Shown piece by piece: positions 46,297-54,983 of a stretch of DNA of 64,000 bases; positions within the stretch are counted from its first letter, which is position 1; every line of letters starts with the position of its first letter. Under the pieces are notes generated by a model. That model searched no databases. It was not told where the DNA came from and saw nothing but the letters and a program-made list of their open reading frames with translations. The position numbers and the translations under genes were made by a program. Source of the stretch: Peteryoungia algae (GTDB lineage Bacteria; Pseudomonadota; Alphaproteobacteria; Rhizobiales; Rhizobiaceae); NCBI RefSeq assembly GCF_030369675.1, contig NZ_CP128477.1, positions 4,296,501 through 4,360,500 on the forward strand, written 5' to 3'.

Positions 46297-47301
46297 ATGA
46301 ACATGCACCTGAACCGCCCCCCTTTGACGATCAGGCTTTGCGGCCCGCGCGGATTCTGCGCTGGTGTCGACCGCGCCATCCAGATCGTCGTTCTGGCTCT
46401 CAAGCGCTACGGCGCGCCGGTTTATGTGCGCCACGAGATCGTCCACAATCGCTACGTCGTCGAAGGTCTGGAAGCCAAAGGTGCCATCTTCGTCGAGGAA
46501 CTCGACGAGATCCCCGCAGAACACCGCCAGCAGCCGGTCGTCTTCTCCGCCCATGGCGTGCCGAAATCCGTGCCGGAAGATGCGGCAAGCCGCAATCTCT
46601 TCTATCTCGACGCCACGTGTCCGCTGGTGTCCAAGGTGCACAAGCAGGCCATGCGCCACCAGCGCCTCGGCCGCCATGTCATCCTGATTGGCCATGACGG
46701 CCATCCGGAAGTCATCGGCACCATGGGACAGCTTCCGGAGGGCTCCGTGTCGCTGGTCGAGACTGTCGAGGAAGCGGATCTTTATCAGCCCGCCGATCCT
46801 GACAATCTCGGCTACGTCACCCAGACCACGCTCTCGGTCGATGACACCGCCGGGGTCATTGCCAGGCTCAAGGCGCGATTCCCGAACCTGACCGCGCCCT
46901 CTGCCGACAGCATCTGCTACGCCACCACCAACCGACAGGAAGCGGTCAAACACGCAGCCCCGGGTTGCGATCTCTTCATTGTCGTCGGCGCACCGAATTC
47001 GTCGAATTCCAAGCGTCTCGTCGAAGTGGCCCTGCGGGCAGGGGCTACCCGCTCTCTGCTGGTGCAGCGCGCCTCCGAAATCGACTGGGCCGATATCGGC
47101 GAGATCCGCACGCTCGGCATTTCCGCCGGCGCCTCCGCCCCGGAGGTGATCGTCGACGAGATCATCGAGGCCTTCCGCGAGCGCTTCGACGCCAATGTGG
47201 AACTGGCGATCACGGCGGAAGAAAACGAGCACTTCCTCGTCAACCGGGAACTGCGCGATGTGGAACTGACCCGCGAGGACATGGCCTGGGTGAATGGCTG
47301 A
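46297..47301 (+). CDS. ispH: 4-hydroxy-3-methylbut-2-enyl diphosphate reductase
   Basis: A 334-residue [4Fe-4S] enzyme catalysing the last step of the MEP pathway, giving IPP and DMAPP. The three cluster cysteines are in [29 protein letters not shown] and [21 protein letters not shown] and the SSNSKRL loop bind substrate. The start MNMHLNRP at 46297 lacks a strong ribosome site and is probably coupled to DUF1304. In relatives thrB and rnhA follow; here an ABC-F gene is in between. Confidence 0.97.
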   Translation: MNMHLNRPPLTIRLCGPRGFCAGVDRAIQIVVLALKRYGAPVYVRHEIVHNRYVVEGLEAKGAIFVEELDEIPAEHRQQPVVFSAHGVPKSVPEDAASRNLFYLDATCPLVSKVHKQAMRHQRLGRHVILIGHDGHPEVIGTMGQLPEGSVSLVETVEEADLYQPADPDNLGYVTQTTLSVDDTAGVIARLKARFPNLTAPSADSICYATTNRQEAVKHAAPGCDLFIVVGAPNSSNSKRLVEVALRAGATRSLLVQRASEIDWADIGEIRTLGISAGASAPEVIVDEIIEAFRERFDANVELAITAEENEHFLVNRELRDVELTREDMAWVNG

Positions 47302-47324
47302 GGCGCTGCAACTGAGCTAGTATC

Positions 47325-47354
47325 TTGCCTTCCACCCCGGCCATCCTGTAGATT
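47325..47354 (+). promoter_or_regulatory. Possible promoter of the ABC-F leader transcript
   Basis: TTGCCT and TAGATT are separated by 18 bp, ending about 33 bases before the leader start. The match is moderate; the assignment leans on its position ahead of the leader frame. Confidence 0.35.
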
Positions 47355-47387
47355 TGTCATTACGGTTTAAAAGAAAGGAGGGATCCC

Positions 47388-47462
47388 GTGCACAGTCATT
47401 ATTTCCGGTTCAACCGGCAACGTGGTCCCGTCCCGGCCCTGCAAATGCGTTTGCAGGGCTGA
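47388..47462 (+). CDS. 24-residue leader peptide ahead of the ABC-F gene
   Basis: A GTG-started frame of 24 codons beginning MHSHYFRF and ending MRLQG. AAAGGAGGG, the best ribosome site in the neighbourhood, lies 5 nt before it, while the ABC-F gene itself has a poor one. It contains Arg-Gln-Arg at codons 10-12, the charged-X-charged pattern known to arrest macrolide-bound ribosomes, then a Pro-Val-Pro. Its last codons lie in RNA arms 1 and 2 of the putative attenuator. Translation in vivo is inferred. Confidence 0.65.
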   Translation: MHSHYFRFNRQRGPVPALQMRLQG

Positions 47463-47554
47463 TCAGAGACCGTTTCTCAGCGACACCTTCTCCTGGTCTG
47501 CCCCTCATGGCCCGCAGCGCCAAGCCGTTCCGGCTCGCGCCCTGCATGTTTTTT
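47436..47554 (+). promoter_or_regulatory. Putative attenuator of the ABC-F gene
   Basis: Arm 1 GCCCTGCAAA (47436-47445) pairs with arm 2 TTTGCAGGGC (47450-47459), a perfect 10-bp hairpin at the end of the leader frame. Arm 3 GCCCTGCA (47539-47546) repeats arm 1, so it can pair with arm 2 instead, and TTTTTT (47549-47554) follows two bases later. An AGCCG-TTC-CGGCT hairpin lies just before arm 3. Mutually exclusive pairs next to a leader frame are the mark of translational attenuation. Confidence 0.6.
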
Positions 47555-47574
47555 AGACCGCAGCGACATCCATT

Positions 47575-47596
47575 GGACAAGGCGAAAGGCCTGTCC
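47575..47596 (+). other. Hairpin just upstream of the ABC-F start
   Basis: GGACA-A-GGC pairs with GCC-TGTCC (one bulged A, loop GAAAG), 32 bases before the ABC-F ATG. It is part of the structured leader. Confidence 0.4.
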
Positions 47597-47628
47597 GGAC
47601 CGTCGCGCGGCAAGACCAGAGAACCATC

Positions 47629-49155
47629 ATGTCCCTGATCAATATCCGTAATCTCGGCGTCACCCTGTCGAGCCCGCTGTTTTCCAACCTCAACCTTGTC
47701 GTCAATGCCGGCGATCGCATCGGCCTTGCCGCCGCCAATGGCCGTGGCAAGTCGACCCTGTTCCGGTGCATCGCCGGTACGCTTGATCCGAGCGAAGGCG
47801 AGATCACCAAGGCGCGCGGTGTGACCATCGGCTATGTCGAGCAGAACGTGCCGCAGCATCTGCTGGATCTCACCTTCTACGACGCTGTGCTGGATGCGCT
47901 TTCGCCCGAACAGGCCGAAAGCGAGAGCTGGCGCGTCGATGTGGTGCTCGGTGAACTCGACGTACCGGTTGAATTCCACCAGCGACCGCTGAAGGCACTG
48001 AGTGGCGGCTGGCAGCGCATGGCGCTGATCGCGCGCGTCTGGGTCACCGAGCCGGACGTGCTTCTGATGGACGAGCCCACCAACCATCTCGACCTCGGCA
48101 AGATCGCTGCCCTCGAGGCGTGGCTGAATGCACTGCCGCGCGACGTGCCGGTGATCCTCGCCAGTCATGATCGCGCCTTTCTCGATGCCGTCACCAACCG
48201 CACCGTCTTCCTGCGCGCCGAGCAGTCGCCAGTCTTCGCGCTTGCCTATTCGCGGGCGCGTTCGGCGCTGGAGGACGCGGACGCGGCCGATGCGCGTCGC
48301 TACGAGCGTGACATGAAGACGGCAGATCAGTTGCGCAAGCAGGCCGCCAAGCTCAACAATATCGGCATCAATTCCGGCAGCGACCTTTTGGTGGTGAAGA
48401 CCAAGCAACTGCGCGAGCGGGCCGAAAGGCTCGAGGATGCAGCCAAACCGGCTCATCTCGAACGCTCGGCCGGTGCCATCAGGCTTGCCAATCGCGGTAC
48501 CCATGCCAAGGTTCTGGTGACGCTGGACGATGCGGAAGTGCTTGCTCCCGATGGCGCCGCGTTGTTTCGCACCGGCAAGCAGTTCATTTGCCAGGGCGAC
48601 AGGATTGTCCTGCTCGGCGCCAATGGCGTCGGCAAGACCCGCCTCATCGCCATGCTGCGCAAGGCGATCGACATGCCCGAGATCGCCCAGGACGGCATCA
48701 AGGCGACGCCATCGCTGGTGCTGGGCTACGGCGACCAGGCGCTTGCCGATCTCCGCGACAGCGACACGCCGATGCAGGCGATCATCCACCGCTTCGATAT
48801 CGGCGACCAGCGGGCACGGGCGCTCTTGGCCGGTGCGGGCATGAGCATCGATATGCAGGCGCGCCCGATCGGTCGCCTGTCCGGCGGCCAGAAGGCGCGG
48901 CTCGGCATGCTGGTGCTGAGGCTTGCGGAGCCGAATTTTTTCCTGCTCGACGAACCGACCAACCACCTCGATATCGAGGGGCAGGAGGTGCTGGAGAGCG
49001 AGCTGATGCAGCATCAGGCGAGCTGTCTGCTGGTCTCGCACGACCGCAGTTTCGTCCGCGCCATCGGCAACCGCTTCTGGCAGATCGAACGAAAGCGCCT
49101 GATCGAAGTCGAGGGGCCGGAAGATTTCTTTGCCGCAGCCGCACTGGCAAGGTAG
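47629..49155 (+). CDS. ABC-F family ATPase
   Basis: A 508-residue protein of two ABC domains on one chain and no membrane segments. Domain 1: AANGRGKST, LSGGWQRMAL, LLMDEPTNHLD; domain 2: GANGVGKTR, LSGGQKARLG, FLLDEPTNHLD. A charged interdomain linker (about residues 215-290) would reach into the ribosome. ABC-F proteins act on stalled or antibiotic-bound ribosomes; some give resistance, others are housekeeping factors, and I cannot place this one. It interrupts the usual ispH-thrB neighbourhood and has its own long leader. Confidence 0.93.
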   Translation: MSLINIRNLGVTLSSPLFSNLNLVVNAGDRIGLAAANGRGKSTLFRCIAGTLDPSEGEITKARGVTIGYVEQNVPQHLLDLTFYDAVLDALSPEQAESESWRVDVVLGELDVPVEFHQRPLKALSGGWQRMALIARVWVTEPDVLLMDEPTNHLDLGKIAALEAWLNALPRDVPVILASHDRAFLDAVTNRTVFLRAEQSPVFALAYSRARSALEDADAADARRYERDMKTADQLRKQAAKLNNIGINSGSDLLVVKTKQLRERAERLEDAAKPAHLERSAGAIRLANRGTHAKVLVTLDDAEVLAPDGAALFRTGKQFICQGDRIVLLGANGVGKTRLIAMLRKAIDMPEIAQDGIKATPSLVLGYGDQALADLRDSDTPMQAIIHRFDIGDQRARALLAGAGMSIDMQARPIGRLSGGQKARLGMLVLRLAEPNFFLLDEPTNHLDIEGQEVLESELMQHQASCLLVSHDRSFVRAIGNRFWQIERKRLIEVEGPEDFFAAAALAR

Positions 49156-49359
49156 TCGTCGGTATCACCAGGGGCTGCGCCCCGGCAGGCCCGTGGTGTA
49201 TGGCGCAAGCGAAAACCGGCACCCGGCATATGTGTGCGAGGTGAGGTCGCGATCCTCACTTCGCCCATTTCCTGTGCCGGATGTCGCTTGAGGACTGGCA
49301 CTTGCCGATCCCGCGCGCTATGCGTTCAGCTTCATTCCAAGCAGCACGGGAAAATCGCT

Positions 49360-50325
49360 GTGGCAGTCTATACCGACATTTCCGAAGGCGATCTGAAGGC
49401 CTTTCTCGAGCAATATGATGCGGGCGAGTTGACCTCCTACAAGGGTATTGCCGAAGGGGTCGAGAATTCCAACTTCCTGCTCCACACGTCCAAGTCCCCG
49501 TTGATCCTGACGCTCTACGAGAAGCGGGTCGACAAAAACGATCTGCCCTTCTTTCTCGGGCTCATGCACCATCTCTCCGAGCGCGGGCTCAACTGTCCGC
49601 TCCCCCTGCCGCGCAAGGATGGGGCGTTGTTGGGCGAACTTTCCGGCCGTCCGGCCGCGCTGATTTCCTTCCTCGAGGGCATGTGGCTGAGAAAGCCCGA
49701 AGCGCAGCATTGCGGCGAAGTGGGCGCAGCCCTCGCCAGGATGCACATCGCCGGCGAGGGCTTCGAGCTGACGCGGCCGAACGCGCTTTCGCTCGAAGGC
49801 TGGCACGTGCTCTGGGCAAAATCCGAAGCCCGCGCCGACGAGGTGGAGGAGGGGCTGGAAACCGAGATCGGCGCCGAGCTCGATTTCCTCGCCACCCACT
49901 GGCCGAAGGATTTGGCCTCGGGCGTCATCCATGCCGACCTTTTCCCGGACAACGTCTTCTTCCTCGGCGATACGCTGTCGGGGCTGATCGACTTCTATTT
50001 CGCCTGCAACGACCTGCTGGTCTACGACCTCTCGATCTGCCTGAATTCCTGGTGCTTCGAGAAGGATGGCGCCTACAACATCACCAAGGGCAAGGCGATG
50101 ATCGAGGGTTACCAGTCGGTGCGGCCGCTCTCTGCTGCCGAGATCGAGGCCTTGCCGATCCTGTGTCGCGGCTCTGCGCTGCGCTTCTTCCTCACCCGCC
50201 TCTATGACTGGCTGACAACGCCGGCAGGTGCCCTGGTGGTGAAAAAGGACCCGCTCGAATATCTGAAGAAGCTGCGCTTCCACCGCGCCGTCACCAATGC
50301 CTCGGAATACGGACTGATCGCATGA
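49360..50325 (+). CDS. thrB: Homoserine kinase (APH-fold type)
   Basis: A 321-residue kinase that phosphorylates homoserine on the way to threonine. It has the aminoglycoside-phosphotransferase-like fold: [28 protein letters not shown] near the start, catalytic loop [14 protein letters not shown] and metal Asp in [18 protein letters not shown]. The start is GTG at 49360 ([24 protein letters not shown]). It overlaps rnhA by 4 nt (ATGA). thrC is at 60.5-61.9 kb on the other strand. Confidence 0.95.
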   Translation: MAVYTDISEGDLKAFLEQYDAGELTSYKGIAEGVENSNFLLHTSKSPLILTLYEKRVDKNDLPFFLGLMHHLSERGLNCPLPLPRKDGALLGELSGRPAALISFLEGMWLRKPEAQHCGEVGAALARMHIAGEGFELTRPNALSLEGWHVLWAKSEARADEVEEGLETEIGAELDFLATHWPKDLASGVIHADLFPDNVFFLGDTLSGLIDFYFACNDLLVYDLSICLNSWCFEKDGAYNITKGKAMIEGYQSVRPLSAAEIEALPILCRGSALRFFLTRLYDWLTTPAGALVVKKDPLEYLKKLRFHRAVTNASEYGLIA

Positions 50326-50789
50326 AACATGTCGAAATCTACACAGACGGCGCTTGCTCGGGCAATCCAGGCCCCGGAGGCTGGGGGGCCGTGATGCGTT
50401 ACGGCGAAACCGAAAAGGAACTCTTCGGTGGCGAGGCCGATACCACCAACAACCGCATGGAACTGCTCGCCACCATCACGGCGCTCAATTCCCTGAAGGA
50501 TGCCTGCGAAGTCGATCTCTACACCGACAGCAAATATGTCATGGACGGCATCTCCAAGTGGATCTTCGGCTGGAAAAAGAACGGCTGGAAGACCGCCGAT
50601 AGGAAGCCGGTCAAGAATGGCGAGCTCTGGCAGGCGCTCGACCTTGCCAATCAGCGCCACAAGGTTAAGTGGCACTGGGTCAAGGGCCATGCCGGCCACC
50701 CTGAAAATGAACGCGCCGACGAACTCGCCCGCCGCGGCATGGAGCCCTTCAAGACGTCGGGTGTCACGCGGTCGCTTCTGGTGAAGTGA
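50322..50789 (+). CDS. rnhA: Ribonuclease HI
   Basis: A 155-residue nuclease that cuts the RNA strand of RNA-DNA hybrids. All active-site residues are visible: [18 protein letters not shown] (Asp), NNRMELLA (Glu), [11 protein letters not shown] (Asp) and the C-terminal NERADELA (Asp), with the [12 protein letters not shown] handle. Its start overlaps the thrB stop, as in many rhizobia. Confidence 0.97.
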   Translation: MKHVEIYTDGACSGNPGPGGWGAVMRYGETEKELFGGEADTTNNRMELLATITALNSLKDACEVDLYTDSKYVMDGISKWIFGWKKNGWKTADRKPVKNGELWQALDLANQRHKVKWHWVKGHAGHPENERADELARRGMEPFKTSGVTRSLLVK

Positions 50790-50879
50790 GCGGATGAGGG
50801 AGAAGGGGCGGCGCGACCGCCCTTGCCCTTTCGCCCGTTCTCCCTATGCTCGCCACAAAATCACCGACGGGAGACATCC

Positions 50880-51188
50880 ATGATCCAGCACTGCGTATTC
50901 CTGCGCTTCAAGGCCGCTGTCCAGGAAGGCGAAAAGCAGGCGATCTATGCGGCGATCGCCGATTTGAAGGACGTGGTGCCGGGCATGCTTGAGGTGAAGT
51001 CCGGCTCGAACGTGTCGCCGGAAGGCCTGAGCAGTGGCTATAATGACGGCTTCATCGTCACCTTCGAGGACGAGATGGTCCGCGACTATTATCTGAAGCA
51101 TCCGAAACATGTGGAAGTGGGCGAGCGCATTGTCAGCGCGACGGATGGAGGTCTGGCCGGCATCCTCGTCTTCGACCTGGAAACCTGA
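50880..51188 (+). CDS. Dabb family protein (stress-responsive alpha/beta barrel)
   Basis: A 102-residue dimeric ferredoxin-like barrel: MIQHCVFLRFKAAVQEGEKQAIYAAIADLKDVVPGMLEVKSGSNVSPEGLSSGYNDGFIVTFEDEMVRDYYLKHPKH is the standard pattern. The role is unknown; some relatives are heat or salt induced. GGGAG is 7 nt before the ATG at 50880. It stands 90 nt after rnhA. Confidence 0.9.
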   Translation: MIQHCVFLRFKAAVQEGEKQAIYAAIADLKDVVPGMLEVKSGSNVSPEGLSSGYNDGFIVTFEDEMVRDYYLKHPKHVEVGERIVSATDGGLAGILVFDLET

Positions 51189-51224
51189 AGCCTTACGTTG
51201 CAGGCAGGGCAGGGACGTAAAGCC

Positions 51225-51890
51225 TCAGTTCTGCGCAGGCGCAGCCGACAACAGCGCAATGAAGAGGTCCAGCGCCCGATGCATGGCAGCATCAGGCGGT
51301 CCCTCGACCTGCCACTCCTTGAAATGGCCGTCGATCCACATGCGCACCACGCCATAGATGAAGGCGCGCGATGACAGGATCAGATCGTCAGGTGCCACGC
51401 CGGCCCGCAGGTCGCCCCGCGCCTGCGCTTCGGCGATCAGGGCTACCATCAACTGGCGAATCTCATTATTTTGCCGCACCAGCCGTTCGGAACCATGAAA
51501 GTCTATCAGCGAGCGTGAGCTGACGATCTGGAAATGGGTGGGATTGGCAATCGCCCATTCCAGATAGCCAAGTCCAATGGCTCGCAATCTTCCCAGGGGC
51601 AGGTCGTTGTCGACCTTTTCAAGGGCCGATTGCACGGCGTCCGTCAGTCTGGAAATTGCCTGCTCGGCGACGGCGGTCAGCAGCGCAGTCTTGTTGCTGA
51701 AGTGGCGGAACGGTGCGCCCGGCGAAACGCCCGCCTTCTTGGCAACCTCCCGCACCGATAATTGCTCGACGCCCTTCTCCTCGATCAGCTCGATGGCAGC
51801 AGCAATGAGCGAATCCACCAGGTTGCCATGGTGGTAGCGCTTTCGCATCGGAGCATTGTGAGGAGCGGGCTTGGGGGAATCGTTCGACAT
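51225..51890 (-). CDS. TetR/AcrR family transcriptional regulator
   Basis: A 221-residue repressor. The N-terminal HTH (about 20-65) is visible in HHGNLVDSLIAAAIELIEEKGVEQLSVREVAKKAGVSPGAPFRHFSNKTALLTAVAEQA, and the C-terminal half is an all-helical ligand domain with a TetR_C-like end. It is divergent from a ferric-reductase-like gene; two perfect palindromes lie between them and are its probable operators. MSNDSPKPAP at 51890 is taken as start although no good ribosome site precedes it. Confidence 0.93.
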   Translation of the reverse strand: MSNDSPKPAPHNAPMRKRYHHGNLVDSLIAAAIELIEEKGVEQLSVREVAKKAGVSPGAPFRHFSNKTALLTAVAEQAISRLTDAVQSALEKVDNDLPLGRLRAIGLGYLEWAIANPTHFQIVSSRSLIDFHGSERLVRQNNEIRQLMVALIAEAQARGDLRAGVAPDDLILSSRAFIYGVVRMWIDGHFKEWQVEGPPDAAMHRALDLFIALLSAAPAQN

Positions 51891-51918
51891 GAAACAAGCA
51901 TAGCAGGTGATCACGATT

Positions 51919-51937
51919 ATGTAATCGTCGATTACAT
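51919..51937. promoter_or_regulatory. TetR operator 1, perfect 19-bp palindrome
   Basis: ATGTAATCG-T-CGATTACAT, 9-bp arms about one base, 29 bases from the tetR start. It shares ATGTAATC/GATTACAT with operator 2. Confidence 0.8.
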
Positions 51938-51959
51938 TCATTGCGTCTGAATGCGTTTG

Positions 51960-51978
51960 ATGTAATCAGTGATTACAT
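51960..51978. promoter_or_regulatory. TetR operator 2, perfect 19-bp palindrome
   Basis: ATGTAATCA-G-TGATTACAT, centred 41 bp (about four helical turns) from operator 1 and 23 bases before the ferric-reductase-like gene start. Confidence 0.8.
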
Positions 51979-52001
51979 AGAAGGTGATGAGGAGCTTGGT
52001 G

Positions 52002-52610
52002 ATGAAAAATGCACTTGAAGGATGGAAACTGACCCTGTTGCTGGTGGGGGGATTGCTGATCATGACTGCGGTTGCGCTGGCTCTGGCGGCCAACCCGGTG
52101 GAGGCTTCGCGTCTTGTAATCCGCTGGACGGCGCGCTGTTCGGTGGCCCTGTTTCTCGCGGCCTTCACGGCCTCGTCGCTGGTTCGTTTGGTGCCCATTC
52201 GCATCACGCACTGGCTGTCGCGCAACCGCCGTTATCTCGGCCTTGCCTTCGCCGCCTCTCACTCGATTCACCTGATGGCTATCATTTCACTGGCCACACA
52301 GGATCAAGTACTGTTCTGGCAGTTGACCAACTACGGCACGCTGGTGAGCGGTGGTCTGGCCTATGTCTTCATCTTTGCCATGGCGACGACATCCTTTGAC
52401 CGCACGGCGGCAATGCTCGGTTCGCGCCTATGGCGCCTGCTGCACCGCGCCGGTGCCTGGTATATCTGGACGTCCTTTGTCGTGACCTTCGGCAAGCGTT
52501 TTGTGATGGATACCGCCTACCTCCCGGCCATGGTGCTGATCTTCCTCGCACTGGCGATCAAGTTGCTTGCCCGGTTGCGCGGTTCGCGGACTAAATCCAC
52601 GCCAGCCTGA
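52002..52610 (+). CDS. Ferric-reductase-like transmembrane protein
   Basis: A 202-residue protein of about six membrane segments. His residues that could bind two haems are in RYLGLAFAASHSIHLMAI and RLLHRAGAWYIW, the pattern of the ferric reductase-like domain found in MsrQ/YedZ. There is no soluble flavin domain, so it would pass electrons to or from a partner. ATG 52002 has GAGGAG 7 nt ahead. A TetR-type repressor reads away from it, over two palindromes. Neither msrP nor a clear partner is next door. Confidence 0.75.
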   Translation: MKNALEGWKLTLLLVGGLLIMTAVALALAANPVEASRLVIRWTARCSVALFLAAFTASSLVRLVPIRITHWLSRNRRYLGLAFAASHSIHLMAIISLATQDQVLFWQLTNYGTLVSGGLAYVFIFAMATTSFDRTAAMLGSRLWRLLHRAGAWYIWTSFVVTFGKRFVMDTAYLPAMVLIFLALAIKLLARLRGSRTKSTPA

Positions 52611-52627
52611 GCGTGGTGGCAAACAAA

Positions 52628-52658
52628 GAAATGCCGCGGCGGATCGCTCCGTCGCGGC
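52628..52658 (-). terminator. Terminator between the ferric-reductase-like and peroxiredoxin genes
   Basis: GCCGCGGCGGA-TCGC-TCCGTCGCGGC (one G-T pair) lies between convergent genes. The T-rich side (ATTTCTTTGTTT) is on the leftward strand, so it chiefly serves the peroxiredoxin gene. Confidence 0.75.
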
Positions 52659-52680
52659 TCAATATGCGGACACACAGATA

Positions 52681-53166
52681 TCAGAGCTGCTCGATCATCT
52701 TGGCCGCCGATGACACGGTCGCCTGGCCTGGATTTTCTTCGATGTTCAGGCTCTTCACCACGCCGTCCTCGACGAGCATGGAATAGCGCTTGGAACGCAG
52801 ACCCAGAGCCCCGGCGGAAAGGTCGGCATCGAGGCCGAGTGCCTTGGTAAAGGCGGCATTCCAGTCGGCGAGGAAGTGGATCTTGCCAAGGCCGCCCGAA
52901 TGCTGCGCCCAGGCACCCATCACATGCCAGTCATTGACAGACACGACGGCAATATCGTCGACGCCACGCGCCATCAGCGCGTCACGGTTCTCCAGGTAGC
53001 CGGGCAGATGGTTCAAGGTGCAGGTCGGGGTGAAGGCGCCGGGCACGGCGAAGACGACAACCTTCTTGCCGGCAAAAAGATCTTCGGTGGTGATCTCCAC
53101 CGGGCCGTCCACTGTCTTTTCCTTGAAGGTCGCCTGAGGCAGCTTGTCGCCGATGGCAATGGTCAT
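52681..53166 (-). CDS. Peroxiredoxin, Prx5 type
   Basis: A 161-residue thiol peroxidase. The peroxidatic Cys is in VVFAVPGAFTPTCTLNHLPGYLEN, the Prx5 (PMP20/AhpE-like) signature; the resolving partner is probably glutathione/glutaredoxin, as no fused glutaredoxin is seen. It reduces H2O2 and organic hydroperoxides in the cytoplasm. A good ribosome site (GAGGAC) precedes the ATG. Confidence 0.95.
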   Translation of the reverse strand: MTIAIGDKLPQATFKEKTVDGPVEITTEDLFAGKKVVVFAVPGAFTPTCTLNHLPGYLENRDALMARGVDDIAVVSVNDWHVMGAWAQHSGGLGKIHFLADWNAAFTKALGLDADLSAGALGLRSKRYSMLVEDGVVKSLNIEENPGQATVSSAAKMIEQL

Positions 53167-53238
53167 GAATGTCGTCCTCGCTTGCTTTGCACCACCCGGA
53201 ACCCCTCCGTGCGGCAGTGACGCGAATATAGGTTGAGG

Positions 53239-54087
53239 TCAGTCGAAGGCAAGCGTGGTTTCCATGGCACGCGGGCCGCTGACGATCAGGATGCCCCAAT
53301 GCTTGCCGGCCAGCTCGTATTTCTTCGGCAGCTTGCCGATCGGTACGGTCAGGACTGTTTCGCCCGCGTCCCCGGTCGACGCATGCGCCTTGACGAAGAC
53401 ATGGCCGCTCGGCCCGCTGATGAAGACCTCCGGTGTCGGTTGGCCCTCGGGTAGGATCGCCCGAACCACAAGCTCCTTGCGATCAGCGCTCATGGTGTGT
53501 CCGAGCACACGAAAATCCTTTGAAGGGCCGGGCGGAACCTGCGCACGCGCCGCTTCGACGAGCGCCGTCTCCGCCGCATGGCTTTCGCCATCCGCATTCG
53601 GCGGCACAGTGAGATCGGCCTGGAAGGGGATGCAGATATTCTGACACACCCCGATGAAGGTATTGAGCGTCACCCCGGACGTATCGGGTGCATTCTTGAG
53701 GGTGATCGGCAGGGTGACCGGCTTGTCGTAGCCCACGTCGGTCATGGTGCCGTTCATCAGGACCTTTGGTACAGGAAAGTCCAGCCTCTCCAGGCTGTAG
53801 GAAGCCCCCTGAGCCGGCTTGACGGCAGGCGGAATGCCGACATCGCCCGGCTCCTTCCAATAGGTGATCCAGCCCGGTTTGGGCTCGATCACCAACGCCC
53901 CCTGGCGCAGACCGTCGGCGCTCTCTGGCAGAAGGATCAGCCGCATCCGCCCGCCCTCGTTCACCGCCCATTCGCTGCTCGCAGCCATCAGCGGCGAGGC
54001 CGGCAGAAGGGAAAAGAAACCGATAGCCGCCGCGACCGCGAACGGGCGGCCACGTGGGATAATTTTCAGCAGGCGGGAGAGAGACAT
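53239..54087 (-). CDS. DsbD N-terminal-like thiol-disulfide domain protein
   Basis: A 282-residue exported protein: signal or anchor segment (GRPFAVAAAIGFFSLLPASPLMAAS), then an immunoglobulin-like DsbD-alpha domain with GWITYWKEPGDVGIPP and the redox Cys pair in FIGVCQNICIPFQADL. The membrane and thioredoxin parts of full DsbD are absent, so it may accept electrons from a separate CcdA/DsbD-like protein. Start 54087 (MSLSRLLK) is uncertain; an ATG at 54111 is in frame. It is divergent from yqgE. Confidence 0.82.
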   Translation of the reverse strand: MSLSRLLKIIPRGRPFAVAAAIGFFSLLPASPLMAASSEWAVNEGGRMRLILLPESADGLRQGALVIEPKPGWITYWKEPGDVGIPPAVKPAQGASYSLERLDFPVPKVLMNGTMTDVGYDKPVTLPITLKNAPDTSGVTLNTFIGVCQNICIPFQADLTVPPNADGESHAAETALVEAARAQVPPGPSKDFRVLGHTMSADRKELVVRAILPEGQPTPEVFISGPSGHVFVKAHASTGDAGETVLTVPIGKLPKKYELAGKHWGILIVSGPRAMETTLAFD

Positions 54088-54274
54088 GGGCGTTTCTGTT
54101 CTGGCGATCATGAAAACGGCTCTAGATGATCACTGTGGCCTTGGCCAGTCACGCTTGCTTCATGGTCATCATTTTGGGTTGATCGGAACCCGCTTCTGCC
54201 CCATCTTGAATGGGAGACCACATCTGAACCACGCGTGAAGCCGATTGCCCAAGGGGCAAACCAGGGAGGCGGGC

Positions 54275-54880
54275 ATGGCATTGTCGTCGAAAACCAGTCT
54301 GAGAGAACGCGGTTTGCTGGATGGGCATCTGCTGATTGCCATGCCGGGCATGGCGGACGGCAATTTCGCCCGCGCCGTGGTCTATGTCTGCGCCCATTCG
54401 GATGCCGGGGCCATGGGCTTCATCATCAACCGCGCGCAATCGGTGACCTTTGCCGACCTGCTGTTGCATCTTGAGCTGATCGACCGCAACGACGCCATCA
54501 TGCTGCCCGATCACGCCCGCCATTTCCCCATCCAGTGCGGTGGTCCGGTGGAGCAGAATCGCGGCTTCGTGCTCCATTCCGATGACTACCTCTCCGACAG
54601 TTCGATCCCCGTCAGTGATGACATCTCGCTGACCGCGACGCTCGACATCGTCCGCGCCATCTCGGATGGTCGCGGTCCCCGCCACGCCACCATGCTGCTC
54701 GGTTATGCCGGCTGGGGCCCGGGTCAGCTGGAAGAGGAAATCACCCAGAATGGCTGGCTGAACTGCGCCGCCACCGAAGACCTGATCTTCGACCGCTGCC
54801 TCGAAAACAAATATGATCGCGCGCTGGCCCTGATGGGGATCAATCCGGCCATGCTGTCGACGGATGCAGGACACGCTTGA
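54275..54880 (+). CDS. YqgE/AlgH family protein
   Basis: A 201-residue protein of the UPF0301 family: [41 protein letters not shown], then [19 protein letters not shown] and [19 protein letters not shown] are near-diagnostic. The function is unsettled; AlgH was first described as an alginate regulator. ATG 54275 has GGGAGG 5 nt ahead. Confidence 0.95.
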   Translation: MALSSKTSLRERGLLDGHLLIAMPGMADGNFARAVVYVCAHSDAGAMGFIINRAQSVTFADLLLHLELIDRNDAIMLPDHARHFPIQCGGPVEQNRGFVLHSDDYLSDSSIPVSDDISLTATLDIVRAISDGRGPRHATMLLGYAGWGPGQLEEEITQNGWLNCAATEDLIFDRCLENKYDRALALMGINPAMLSTDAGHA

Positions 54881-54983
54881 GGGATAGATCCACTGGTTGC
54901 GCACTTTCCGCTTGCAAGCTGAGAGAGGGCAGTCATGCTCCTCGTGTCGGGCCACCCGGTCCGGCCCGATCGAGACCCAGGCC

